The notes under the pieces are model-generated. The model had not been told where the DNA came from and made no database searches. It saw only the letters and a program-made list of their open reading frames with translations. From assembly GCA_028554795.2 (NCBI GenBank), contig CM068838.1:92152974-92216973 (forward strand): 64,000 nucleotides of DNA. The letters run 5' to 3'. This DNA is from Sinohyriopsis cumingii (taxonomy: Eukaryota; Mollusca; Bivalvia; Unionida; Unionidae). This document shows, in pieces, positions 22,725-34,290 of the stretch (its first letter is position 1; the number at the start of each line of letters is the position of its first letter). The translations under genes were made by a program, and so were the position numbers.

Positions 22725-23002
22725 ATTAAAATGCAGGTCCCTAATATCAAATTGCAGGTCCCTAATATTAAATTGCAGGTCCCTAATATTAAATTGTACG
22801 TCCCTAATATTAAATTGTACGTCCCTAATATCAAATTGCAGGTCCCTAATATTAAATTGTAGGTCCCTAATATTGAATTGTAGGTCCCTAATATCAAATT
22901 GTAGGTCCCTAATATTAAATTGTAGGTCCCTAATATTAAATTGTATGTCCCTAATATCAAATTGTAGGTCCCTAATATTAAATTGTATGTCCCTAATATT
23001 AC
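22725..23002. repeat. 21-bp minisatellite
   Basis: About 13 copies of ggtccctaatattaaattg (variants atc/gta). A multiple of three with no stop in several frames, so it yields ORFs of 100-174 codons on both strands; these are not supported as genes. Confidence 0.95.
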
Positions 23003-23344
23003 TGCAGTATACCATGGTACATTTAGAAATACTGCCAGTACCAAATTATTTGTGGTACCCAGCTCAAGTAAATATTGTAGTGGATATTTCCCAAATGTTG
23101 AGTGGTCGTCCTATATCTATATCATCATGGGAGATCACTATGCTAATTAAGCCAGTATACACATCACTAATACACTTCCTGTCAAATATTTATTATTATC
23201 ATCAATTTATCAAATGTATGAACTAGTATTCAATGGCACCTCAGGCCCAAATGGGCTATAGGGTGTCAATTAAAAACAAGGTTGTAGATGTAGGAACTAT
23301 TGTCCTCTCTGAATATTATGTCATTTCAATAAGTAAAGCTAACA

Positions 23345-23535
23345 GGTCATGAAGTTTCTTGTACAGTGAACTCAGCTACAACAGGTCATAATGGTGACAT
23401 GTACAGAAATCTCAAATACAACAGGTCATGATGGTGTTTGTACAGTGATCTCAAATACAACAGGTCATGATGGTGTTTGTACAGTGATTTCAACTACAAC
23501 AGGTCATGATATTGACATGTACAGTGATCTCAAGT
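23345..23535. repeat. 39-bp minisatellite
   Basis: Five copies of aacaggtcatgatggtgttt then gtacagtgatctcaaat. Confidence 0.88.
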
Positions 23536-23844
23536 AGAGTATCTAATCCTTTATTATACATCCAGCTTGTGATGTTTAATGTAAAATGCATTGTTTGTGA
23601 TAAGCCAGTCATTTTCTACCTGGGGAATATTGTGAAACACTTCATAGGTCACTCAGTTTTACATAAAGGATACAGTAATTTTACTGCAACCTCTGTCATG
23701 TAAATATGGTATAACCATCAGAGTATTTGTTTCTGCATGATTAATTTATAAGAAGAATTAAAAACAAGATCTCTTTTTAAACAATTTTGATTCCCTTTTT
23801 TGTTGTGAAAAGTACTTTAAGTACAATTTATTATTTAATAAATA

Positions 23845-24936
23845 GTGGTATATTGTCCAAGTAGTATTGTGTTTGTATATTGTCCAAGTAGTATTGTATT
23901 TGTATATTGTCCAAGTAATATTGTGTTTGAATATTGTCTAAGTAGTATTGTGTTTGTATTTTTTCCAAGCAGTATTGCGTTTGTATATTGTCCAAGTATT
24001 GTGTTTGTATATTGTCCAAGTAGTATTGTATCTGTATATTGTCCAAGTAATATTGTGTTTGTATATTGTCCAAGTAGTATTGTATCTGTATATTGTCCAA
24101 GTATTGTGTTTGTATATTGTCCAAGTAGTATTGTATCTGTATATTGTCCAAGTAGTATTGTGTTTGTATATTGTCCAAGTAGTATTGTATTTGTATATTG
24201 TCCAAGTAATATTGTGTTTGAATATTGTCTAAGTAGTATTGTGTTTGTATTTTTTCCAAGCAGTATTGCATTTGCATATTGTCCAAGTATTGTGTTTGTA
24301 TATTGTCCAAGTAGTATTGTGTTTGTATATTGTCCAAGTAGTATTGTGTTTGTATATTGTCCAGGTAATATTGTGTTTGAATATTGTCTAAATAGTATTG
24401 TGTTTGTATTTTTTCCAAGCAGTATTGTGTGTGTATATTGTCCAAGTATTGTGTTTGTATATTTTCCAAGTATTATTGTGTTAATATATTGTCCAAGTAG
24501 TATTGTTTTTGTATTGTGTCCAAGCAGTAATGTGTTTGTGTATTTTGCAAGTAGTACTGTGTTTGTGTATTGTCCAAGTAGTATTGTGTTTGTATATTGT
24601 CCAGGTAATATTGTGTTTGAATATTGTCTAAATAGTATTGTGTTTGTATTTTTTCCAAGCAGTATTGCATTTGTATATTGTCCAAGTATTGTGTTTGTAT
24701 ATTTTCCAAGTATTATTGTGTTAATATATTGTCCAATTAGTATTGTTTTTGTATTTTGTCCAAGCAGTAATGTGTTTGTATTTTGTCCAAGTAATATTGT
24801 GTTTGTATATTGTCCAAGTAGTATTGTGTTTGTATTTTGTCCAAGCAGTAATGTGTTTGTATTTTGTCCAAGTAATATTGTGTTTGTATATTGTCCAAGT
24901 AGTATTGTGTTTGTATATTGTCCAAGTCACTGGTAG
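23845..24936. repeat. 27/24-bp minisatellite, open on both strands
   Basis: About 40 copies of gtatattgtccaagtagtat then tgtgttt; some units lack one gta (24 bp). All indels are multiples of three, so a 363-codon plus ORF (VYCPSSIVF repeats) and minus ORFs (YYLDNIQTQ repeats) coexist. Substitutions change residues freely. No splice signals or start context support coding. Confidence 0.93.
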
Positions 24937-25164
24937 TATTGTGTTTGTAATATTGGATACTGAGATGTAACCCAAAAAGCACAAGGGGATTGAAGGTTGG
25001 TCCCACTGTACTTTAGTCATCACACAATATCCAACAGTACAAGCATAATAATCTGCAAATAGCTAGACCGTAGCATTCCACATTTAATGTCCAACTAAAT
25101 GATGTTATATATAACAGCCTTGGAGGTCATGAAGCAAAAAGGTCATTGTCCTCATACTCTATTT

Positions 25165-25490
25165 ATAACAAACAGGTGACTGGGATTCAATACAAACAGG
25201 TGACTGGGATTCAATACAAATATGTGACTGGGATTCAATACAAATAGGTGACTGGGATTCAATACAAACAGGTGACTGGGATTCAATACAAACAGGTGAC
25301 TGGGATTCAATACAAACAGGTGACTGGGATTCAATACAAACAGGTGACTGGGATTCAATACAAACAGGTGACTGGGATTCAATACAAATATGTGACTGGG
25401 ATTCAATACAAATAGGGGACTGGGATTCAATACAAATAGGGGACTGGGATTCAATACAAATAGGGAACTGGGATTCAATGCAAAAAAGGT
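25165..25490. repeat. 24-bp minisatellite
   Basis: About 13 copies of gtgactgggattcaatacaa then acag. ORFs of 120-127 codons in two overlapping minus frames are by-products. Confidence 0.95.
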
Positions 25491-25689
25491 TACAATTCTT
25501 CTTAGATTGAAACCAATGCATTGTGACAAAACCATTACCTGTAATTTCTTTTATACACTTTTGATTATAGTTTAATTTGACTACTAATTATATGCAAACC
25601 ATACATATTATGTGTAATGTTCTGCTAAACTTAAACTTAAAAAAATAATTTGTGGATTGTGTATGAATGTTAGAGGGTCTGAAAAATGA

Positions 25690-26860
25690 AAACAATATGG
25701 TACCCAACTAGGGTATGTCATCTAAAATCACTCTGAGTATGGTACTCAACTAGGGTGTGTCATCTAAAATCACTCTGAGTATGGTACCCAACTAGGGTGT
25801 GTCATCTAAAATCACTTTGAGTATGGTTGAGTATCATATAAAAGAACTATGAATTACCCAGTTCTAAGTATGTATAATGTTTAAATGTAATCTGAATATG
25901 GTATCCAATTTAGGTGTATCATATAGAAGTAAGCTAAAAATGGTACACAATTATGATGTATCATCTGAAAGTACTCTGAATATGGTATCCAATTAGATTG
26001 TATCATTTATAATACTCTGAATATACCAATTAGATTATATCATTTAAAACACCCTGAATATACCAATTTGGGTGTATCATTTAAAACACTCCGAATATGG
26101 TATCAAATTAAAGTGTATCATTTAAAACACTCTGAATATGGTATCCAATTAGGGTGTATCATTTAAAACACTGAATATGGCATCCGATTTGGGTGTATCA
26201 TCTAAAAATTCTCTGAATATATCCAATTAGGGTGTATCATTTAAAACATTCTGTATATTGTATCATGTTAGAGTGTATCATCGAAAAGTACTCTGCATAT
26301 GATGCCCACTTATTGTATATGATCTAAAGTACTCTCAATATGGTATCCATTTAGAGTGAATCATTTCAAACAATGAATATGGTATCCATTTAGAGTGAAT
26401 CATTTCAAACACTGGATATGGTATCCATTTAGAGTGAATCATTTCAAACACTGGATATGGTATCCATTTAGAGTGAATCATTTCAAACACTGGATATGGT
26501 ATCCATTTAGAGTGAATCATTTCAGACACTGGATATGGTATCCATTTAGAGTGAATCATCTCAAACACTGGACATGGTATCATTTAGAGTGAATCATCTC
26601 AAACACTGGATATGGTATCATTTAGAGTGAATCATCTCAAACACTGGATATGGTATCCATTTAGAGTGAATCATCTCAAACACTGAATATGGTATCCATT
26701 TAGAGTGAATCATCTCAAACACTGGATATGGTATCCATTTAGAGTGAATCATCTCAAACACTGAATATGGTATCCATTTAGAGTGAATCATTTCAAACAC
26801 TGGATATGGTATCCATTTAGAGTGAATCATTTCAAACACTGAATATGGTACTAAATACTT
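25690..26860. repeat. 39-42-bp minisatellite, diverged left and uniform right
   Basis: The left half has degenerate units (tatggtacccaactagggtg, tgtatcatttaaaacactct). From 26335 on, 13 near-identical 39-bp units (tggtatccatttagagtgaa). The gradient suggests one-sided recent expansion. Confidence 0.93.
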
Positions 26861-27059
26861 CTGCAGTATCTGATTATTCCTTATAGGTACATATTGAAAA
26901 ATAATGTAAAATTCATGTTTATCTAAAAATTCATTTATGTAACACTAATGTCTGAGAAATTGAGATTAGAGGGAATACATGTAGTGAGATCTGAATTTTT
27001 GTCTCTGGTCATTCATGTGTATTTCATGTAAAAATGCAAATAATGGATTTCCTTTGGCT

Positions 27060-28470
27060 TCACCTTTATGCCATCTTAACAAGCTATAGTGTGCATGGAA
27101 TAAACACCTTTATGCCATCTTAACAAGCTATAGTGTGCATGGAATAAACACCTTTATGCCATCTTAACAAGCTATAGTGTGCATGGAATAAACACCTTTA
27201 TGCCATCTTAACAAGCTATAGTGTGCATGGAATAAACACCTTTATGCCATTTTAACAAGCTATAGTGTGCATGGAATAAACACCTTTATGCCATCTTAAC
27301 AAGCTTTAGTGTGCATCGAATAAACACCTTTATGACATTTTAGCAAGCTATAGTGTGCATGGAATAAACACCTTTATGCCATCTTAACAAGCTATAGTGT
27401 GCATGGAATAAACACATTTATGCCATCTTAACAAGCTATAGTGTGCATGGAATAAACACCTTTATGTCATGTTAAGCTATGGTGTTTATGTATAAGTACC
27501 TTTATGCCATGTTAAGCATTAGTGTGTGTGGAAGAAGCACCTTTATGTAGTGTGTGTGTGTGATTTTGGATTTTTAAGCTTTAAAAGTATTCAGTCATAT
27601 TGCTATTCAGTCATATTGCTATGATGTCTGCAGTGTGACAGTTTATGGTGATGTCTAGCACTGGGGCATCATGCTGCAGACATGTAGCATGATGTCCCAC
27701 CCAGGCACATTATCCGGACACCAGGCTGACCAATCCTAACACTAACTTCTTAATGCTGAGCGCCAAGCGAGGCAGCTGTTAGTACCATTTTTTGTAAGTC
27801 TTTGGTATGACTTGGCCACAGATCAAACCCACGACCTTCCACTTCTGAGCCGGATGCTCTAACCACTAGGCCACCGGACTGGTACCTTTATGTAGTGTCA
27901 ATAAGCATTAGTGTGTAAGAAATAAGCACCTTTATGTAGTGTCAATAAGCAGTAGTGTGTAAGGAATAAGCACCTTTATGTAGTGTCAATAAGCAGTAGT
28001 GTGTAAGGAATAAGTACATTTATGTAGTGTCAATAAACAGTAGTGTGTAAGGAATAAGCACCTTTATGTAGTGTCAATAAGCAGTAGCGTGTAAGGAATA
28101 AGCACATTTATGCCATGTTAAGCAATGGTATACATGAAATAACCATCTTTATGCCATCTTAACAAGCAGTAGTCTGTAGTACTTTTATGTTGTGTCATGT
28201 GTCACTGTAGTGTGTAAGGAATAAGTACCTTTTGTGTCAACATACAGTGGTGTGTATGGAATAAGTACCTGTTGTGTCAACATGCAGTGGTGTGTATGGA
28301 ATAAGTACCTTTTGTTTCAACAAACTGTGGTGTGTATGGAATAAATACCTTTTGTGTCAACAGACTGTAGTGTATATGGAATAAGTACATTCATGTTGTG
28401 TCAACAAGCTGTGGTGTGTATGGAATAAACATCTTCATGCCATGTGAACAAGCTGTGGCTTGTATGGAAT
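27060..28470. repeat. 44-bp minisatellite split by a SINE
   Basis: Left part has ten units of cacctttatgccatcttaac then aagctatagtgtgcatggaa. Right of the SINE the units read cacctttatgtagtgtcaat then aagcagtagtgtgtaaggaa, and from about 28200 degenerate forms with tgtgtcaaca. Confidence 0.93.
27539..27898 (-). mobile_element. SINE family A inserted into a 44-bp minisatellite
   Basis: Full-length reverse copy; the B box reads as gatcaaacccacgacc on the plus strand. Its 15-bp perfect target duplication acctttatgtagtgt (27539-27553 and 27884-27898) is itself part of the 44-bp minisatellite unit, showing insertion into a pre-existing array. Confidence 0.92.
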
Positions 28471-28531
28471 AAACAACTTGATGTTTCTTCAGTGAAAGTT
28501 AAGAATTCAGTTGACAGTATTTTGTTATTCT

Positions 28532-28690
28532 TTAAGTATGGTGGTTCCAGTTCAAATCATGGCTGATGTCTACATCAATGTATTTATCCTGATCCACTGC
28601 AACAAATTTCTCACATACAGACTGGTATATCTCAAACAGAGCATCTGGTTCTACACATATGTGAGAATTGCCATTTACTAGTGTTGAAAT
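28532..28690 (-). CDS. probable PLEKHG5-like exon, Ras-binding-like fold; 3' boundary unclear
   Basis: Seen: a minus-strand open stretch of 52 codons starting directly after an AG (TTTTGTATAATAG) in phase 0 and ending at TAA. It contains CVEPDALFEIYQSVCEKFVA and then VDQDKYIDVDISHDLNW. Preceded by LRLK, the end of the candidate first exon, it gives strand-turn-strand-helix order as in a ubiquitin/Ras-binding fold. Human PLEKHG5 has LKFDLNVDIETEIVPA...[31 protein letters not shown] in the same relative place. Position (between first exon and linker exon), strand and phase all agree. Odd: no good GT donor is visible between the conserved part and the TAA; internal GTATGT and GTAGAC are the only candidates. 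It could be an alternative last exon, a decayed exon, or a chance ORF. The similarity is weak by eye. Confidence 0.5.
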   Translation of the reverse strand: MSTLVNGNSHICVEPDALFEIYQSVCEKFVAVDQDKYIDVDISHDLNWNHHT

Positions 28691-28719
28691 CTATTATACA
28701 AAATTTCTCCCATTTTTCA

Positions 28720-28889
28720 GAATAACAAGGTTTGTTGTTGTTGTTGTAGGGTTTAACACCATTTTTCAGCACACGATAGGCTATACATGGCGAAAGAACC
28801 CAGAAAAAACCCGGAAAGAACCACTGACCCATGAGAAGCTACAGGCAAGCTTTCTCACATACCCACATTAGCTGAATAACAAGGTTTGT
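28720..28889 (-). mobile_element. SINE family B, 5'-truncated, with 16-bp TSD
   Basis: Only the 3' 138 bp are present (28736-28873), lacking the tRNA head. A perfect 16-bp target duplication gaataacaaggtttgt flanks it. It sits 30 bp upstream (on the minus strand) of the acceptor of the candidate Ras-binding-like exon. Confidence 0.9.
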
Positions 28890-28899
28890 AGAAGTCTAA

Positions 28900-29020
28900 G
28901 TAATCAGCATCTGTAAAGCATATGGCTGAGTTTTCAGCAACAGTTAGGTAGTAGTGCGGAGTTTTCAGCAACTGTTAGGTACAGGGCTCTGAGTTTTCAG
29001 CAACTGTTAGGTATATAGGA
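28900..29020. repeat. repeat of about 40 bp, three copies
   Basis: Core gagttttcagcaactgttag, running into the 111-bp array. Confidence 0.8.
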
Positions 29021-29021
29021 C

Positions 29022-29685
29022 TGTCTAAGTAGTAGTAATAGTAGTAGTGGTATTTTTTGTATTAGTATCTATACATGCTAATACCCCCAGTGACTTTGCC
29101 CCTTGTAACATTCTCCACACAAATGATGACACTGTCTAAGTAGTAGTAATAGTAGTAGTGGTATTTGTTGTATTAGTATCTATACATGCTAATACCCACA
29201 GTGACTTTGCCCCTTGTAACATTCTCCACACAAATGATGACACTGTCTAAGTAGTAGTAATAGTAGTAGTGGTATTTGTTGTATTAGTATCTATACATGC
29301 TAATACCCACAGTGACTTTGCCCCTTGTAACATTCTCCACACAAATGATGACACTGTCTAAGTAGTAGTAATAGTAGTAGTGGTATTTGTTGTATTAGTA
29401 TCTATACATGCTAATACCCACAGTGACTTTGCCCCTTGTAACATTCTCCACACAAATGATGACACTGTCTAAGTAGTAGTAATAGTAGTAGTGGTATTTG
29501 TTGTATTAGTATCTATACATGCTAATACCCACAGTGACTTTGCCCCTTGTAACATTCTCCACACAAATGATGACACTGTCTAAGTAGTAGTAATAGTAGT
29601 AGTGGTATTTGTTGTATTAGTATCTATACATGCTAATACCCACAGTGACTTTGCCCCTTGTAACATTCTCCACACAAATGATGAC
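29022..29685. repeat. 111-bp tandem repeat, six nearly identical copies
   Basis: Each unit has actgtctaagtagtagtaat, a tactag-like trinucleotide run and gactttgccccttgtaacat. Only the first copy shows clear differences, so the array is very recent or strongly homogenised. Confidence 0.95.
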
Positions 29686-29869
29686 AAAGGTTTTGCATCT
29701 ACTAGTTCCAGCTTCTTTATCGATATAATCAGCAAACCATGAGGGTAAAGAGGTCTTTAGTGAAAAAAGTCACACTGAATACATGTATCAACACTTTCTT
29801 CTTTTTGAGACCACAAAACTGACACACTTTAATTTCAGTACATCATAAAACTCCTTTTTTCTCTAATAG

Positions 29870-30039
29870 AAGCATGATCCTCTAATATTACTAAGAAACA
29901 AAACAAAGGATATCCTAATGAAACGGAAGATGGCACTCAAAAAAGAATTACAGAAGTGCAAAAGATTTGAGATGTTGAGGTATTTTCTGGAAAGCAAACA
30001 GTCTGGCAGCCCGGTGAACTGTCAGGGTGTCAAGGAGTG

Positions 30040-30040
<1 letters not shown>
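29870..30040 (+). CDS. candidate terminal exon of an unknown plus-strand gene
   Basis: Seen: after a pyrimidine tract and AG (CTCCTTTTTTCTCTAATAG) a phase-0 open stretch of 56 codons runs to TGA at 30038-30040. It starts KHDPLILLRNKTKDILMKRK and later has ELQKCKRFEMLRYFLESKQS; it is Lys-rich and predicted helical. A long TA repeat follows immediately. I do not recognise the family. It lies within what would be an intron of the minus-strand gene, so it would be a nested gene on the other strand. A-rich DNA easily gives Lys-rich ORFs, so chance is a serious alternative. No upstream partner exon was found. Confidence 0.28.
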
Positions 30041-30080
<40 letters not shown>

Positions 30081-30100
30081 CATATATTTATATATATAAA
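30039..30100. repeat. TA microsatellite
   Basis: TA run interrupted by gtata and catatatt; directly follows the candidate TGA at 30038. Confidence 0.95.
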
Positions 30101-30309
30101 AAATACTGACAGGCTTTGTTAGCTGGAAAGTTTTGGCAAAGTTACAAACATAGTTAATAATAGCAGTTCTTTTGGAAAACCAGACTGGAAATCAATTTAT
30201 CATTTGGTACATGCAATTCAGTTAGAAAGAAAAATACAGTGCTATAAATTTCTTGCACTATTGCTTTTCTAATATGAATAGAACCTGAATTAAGTAAAAT
30301 TGAGAACAT

Positions 30310-31040
30310 TAAAACCTGTCTTGACCAACCATTACTATGACAGGCCACCTGTCTTGACAGTCCAGATTTTCAAGATATAAAATTATTGATTATATAGTCT
30401 TACAACCTGTCCAGATTTCTCAATTAACAGATTTCTTTTATAGTGGTATATTTATTGATTAGTGTTACAACTTGTCATGAGAGACCACCTGCATTGAGTG
30501 TCCAGATTCTCAATATACAGATTTGTTGATGATATCGTGGTATTAAAACTGTATTGATATATGTTATTACCTGCCATGCAAGTAGACCAGTCTTGTTGTA
30601 AAGATGTAATGAATATATATGACCTGTCTAAAGACAACACCTGTCATAAAAGACCAGATTCTCACTGAACAGACTTTGATTATATAGTGATATAACCTCG
30701 CTTGAAACAGTGACTATTATGAGATCAGATTCTCAATTAACAGATTTATTAATCTGACAGTGTTATGACCTGTTTTAAGAGTACACCTGCCTTAAAACCA
30801 ATCAACAGACTTTTGAATTATATAGTGGTATAACCTGTCTTATGAGTACACCTGCCTTGAGACCAGATTCTTAATGCACAGATTAATTATGTAGTGCTAT
30901 AACCTGTCCTGAAACACCACCTGCCTTGAGAGACCAGTTTCTTAATGCACAGATATATTTCTTCAAAAATGTTATGACCTGTGTTGAGAAAGCCTGTTTT
31001 TTGGGGAGAAGGGATGGTTACCTGATATAGATCCAGTGTA
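30310..31040 (+). repeat. degenerate array of the 'gaccacctgtcttgag' repeat
   Basis: Roughly eight diverged copies of about 90 bp with acctgtcttgagagaccaga, tcaatgcacagattta and attatatagtgttat themes. Confidence 0.7.
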
Positions 31041-32579
31041 TTCAAAATTAGATTCAAAATATAAAAATACTTTGCAACATATGTGCCAAGTCACTAATTT
31101 TATTTTTTAGGAATGACACAGGTAAAGTCAATACTGCTTTATAATATTTACATCTTTATCACATTTTTCTTAACAATGGCTTTTTATTAAAATATTTTTC
31201 CTAGCTACAATCTATTTAAGATGAGGTCAACATGATTTGAAGTGAAAGCAAGCATGATAAAAGTAGAAGTTTGGGGATTCTTAAAACTGGAACACTTCTA
31301 ATTGAGTTTCAAACAGTAATTTGTGTATATAAGAAAGTAAATACAAAATAGCTGCTTTGTCAGCAGTGTGACAAGTTCAACAAGTTCAGTGCAATAAATC
31401 TAACAATGAGTGTTCCTTTGGGACATATTAAAAATACCTGTAATTCAGCTCAGCTAAATCTGTTAGTTTTAACACTACACAATATTGTGAATATACACAG
31501 AAAAGGAAGGACATTTTGTAAAGGCTGTCAAAACTGCTTTAACCTTTACCTACTGCCCTCTTTTATTCCAGCCTTGCCACGGTGTACAAGTGTACAGAAT
31601 ATAATTCAGGGAGTACCAGAGTACAGAATTCTAGATCAATTTTATCAAACTAATGCATGCATTAATGATCTCAACTTTTGGTGAATTTCCAATTCCAAGG
31701 AATATGGTATCTTCTGTTAAATCTAACTCAACATGATATTTTATCAATAGTTTTCATAAAATGACATCCAAAACAAAAATGTAGCCAAGTTTCTTCAGTT
31801 GCATTTTAAGAAATACAGATTTTGCAGAGATTTTCATTTTAAAGTATCAACTATTATTATGCACAGTTCCATGGAAAATGGTATAAAAAACTGTTAAGTC
31901 CTGTATCATCATTAGTACAGAAGGGATATAAAACTGTGAAGTCCTGTATAATTAATAGTACAGAAGGGAACTAAAATTGTGAAGTCCTGTATCGTAAACA
32001 GTACAGAAGGGAAGTAAAACTGAAAAGTCCTGTTCCATAAACAGTACAGCAGGAAAGTAAAAATATTGATTCCCACTCTTCATGTAAATAGTTCTGATTT
32101 AAACAAGTTCCATTCATTTTTCATTTGAACTGGAGGTCTTTTTTCTTCTTCAGATATAATTTATAAAATCAGTTTTCAATTTGATTGGCTTCTTACACGA
32201 TTTGTTTTCATGTTTGCTGAGTTTAACATGTGCAGAGTTTCTGATTGATTTTGCAGTATCTCTAACAGAATTTTACCATGATCCTGGCATTGCAACAAGA
32301 ACTCCACTGAATTCTACAAATGTACTATTGGTATGAGATTTTTGTATGGACTCACACTATGTGTGAAAATACATGACTTTCACGCATATATACATGGTAA
32401 TTTTTATCGTAAAATACTCATTTTAATGCAAAAATTTGATAGTCCATTTCAAATTGCATCTACATTTGAAGAACAATCCCTCAAAGGGACTGACACTTCA
32501 ATGGCCAAAAAGGAATTCAACATAAGACCTGATTTCTTTATGTAACTGTTGAGTGTTGAAACGATTCTGGATTGTCTTC
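31041..32579. other. no gene seen
   Basis: Includes the 53-bp repeat. A pyrimidine tract with AG (CCCTCTTTTATTCCAG) at about 31556-31571 precedes a 37-codon open stretch, but nothing identifies it. The segment at 32500-32530 (atggccaaaaaggaattcaa) recurs at 62683 and is a dispersed repeat. Confidence 0.45.
31880..32062. repeat. repeat of about 53 bp, four copies
   Basis: Core gtgaagtcctgtatcat with agtacagaagggaagtaaaa. Confidence 0.82.
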
Positions 32580-34290
32580 TGCAATAACAAGATTTTCAAA
32601 TTATGGTGGACATACTAAATAGCAGACAAGCACTGTTTTTGTACAGAGCCAAGCAGATACAATTATAAGTCTTTTGGTGGAAACACCATGTCGATATAGC
32701 CATTCATTCAGTGGGAATAGTGACAAACATATTCTCAAGATTACAATCATTGCTACCATAGTGGATGTACAACTGGCACCAATTTTATACTGGACCACAT
32801 TTATATTATAAGAAGTCTTTTGGAGAAAACCTAGCGTTGATATGGCCATCCTTTAAAGAGAAGAAACAATATTTTTAATATAGCCACTACAGGGGCCATA
32901 CTGAGGGTCAGTTTGCATCATTTTCATTTAGTACCAATCTAGACAATGTAAGATCTCTTCTGGTTGTTGTTGTTGTCATTGCATTTAATGCCATTTTTCA
33001 GCACAAGATAGGCTATACATGGCGGTCAGTATTACTGGTGGAGGAAGAACCCTGGAGAATCTCAGGGAGAACCACCAACCCACAAGAAGCTACTGGCAAG
33101 CTATTTCATGTACCCAAATTAGCTGAGCCTGAGACTCGAACCCACGCAGACATAGGTGAGATGGCAGTGATCAAGAACGGAGAGCACTTTAGACCACTCA
33201 GCCACTTGGAGCCACAACACTCCTGGTGAAACATCCCTGACAAAACAACTTTCTTTCTGAAAGGAGTGGTGACAACAAGATTTCCAAGATGGCTGCCAAA
33301 GTGGCCATATTTGGTTTTAGATTGGCACCATTTACGTTTAGGAACCAAAACTTATAATAAATATTTAGGTGAAAACCCCATGTTATATTTGTTTTCCATT
33401 TTGAAGAAGTAATGACACAATTGATATCAGATGGCTTCACTTCCATTTTGGACCAACTAAACATCTTAAATTATTTAACTCCTGGTGCCAAGAACCCTAC
33501 TTTTGATCTCTTTAGCATCAAGGTCTTGTAAGATATACCAAAGGTTTTGCTATTACAGAAAAGTAGACAGATGCAGCTCTACAAGGACACCAAATAATCT
33601 GGACTTTGTACTCTCATTACAAAACATAGAGGGAAAAACCTATTTTTTTAGACCCAATCTGTTTACACCAAAAATTTGCTTGTCGTTGAAATCAGATTTT
33701 GTGTCCGTAACAACTGGACATCAAAAGATGCCTTTCAGCAAAAACCCTATGCTGATATGACAATCCATTTCAAAATTACCACTGTGGAAATCATAATGGA
33801 CCTATAAGGATTCCCATTTTACTTCAGGACCATGTAGACGTTTTAAGAACCCCATGCCAATATGACTTTTCAGTCAAAAAGAGTAGCAATAACAATATTT
33901 TCAAGATGGCTGCTGTGGAGATCATACAGGACATAAGGCCAGCCATGATAAACCAGACCTAAGAAGTCTTTTAGTGAAAACCCCATTCTCATATAACCAT
34001 CCAATCACAAGGAGTAGCTATAACAAGGTTTTCAAGGTAGCTAATGAGTTGATGACACACATCAAAAGGGCCCAATCATAAAATAAATGTCCCATGTTAA
34101 TGTGAGAATAGCTAGACATCATAAGAAGTCTTTTAGTAAATACCCCAAGTTGATGTGAGAATAGCTAGACATCATAAGAAGTCTTTTAGTAAATACCCCA
34201 AGTTGATGTGAGAATAGCTAGACATCATAAGAAGTCTTTTAGTAAATACCCCATGTTGCTGTGAGAATCCATTCAGCAGGATGACAAGAT
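32580..34290. repeat. block of old repeat units of about 170 bp
   Basis: Diverged copies of aagtcttttggtggaaaccc, ccattcattcagtgggaat, ttctcaagatggctgcc and ttggcaccattttcatttag. It is interrupted by SINE B (32966-33222) and, at 34088-34260, contains a 53-bp triplication (aagtcttttagtaaatacccc). The 91-codon ORF at 33485 is part of this block. Confidence 0.7.
32966..33222 (-). mobile_element. SINE family B, full length
   Basis: The minus strand has AGTGGCTGAGTGGTCTAAAG as A box region and GGGTTCGAGTCTC as B box, then the shared body (TGTGCTGAAAAATGGCATTAA) and a CAA tail. It lies within the old degenerate repeat block at 32.6-34.3 kb; no clean TSD is seen. Confidence 0.85.

Noticed and set aside
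22702-23226. 174-codon plus ORF and 100-131-codon minus ORFs
   Set aside because: By-products of a 21-bp repeat open on both strands.
25152-25535. Minus ORFs with LNPSHLFV and CIESQSPV repeats
   Set aside because: 24-bp minisatellite; two frames of the same strand are open together.
31556-31682. Plus-strand exon after CCCTCTTTTATTCCAG
   Set aside because: Good acceptor-like tract, but the following 37 codons have no recognisable character and no partner.
33485-33760. 91-codon plus ORF beginning MPRTLLLISLASRS
   Set aside because: Lies wholly in the old 170-bp repeat block.
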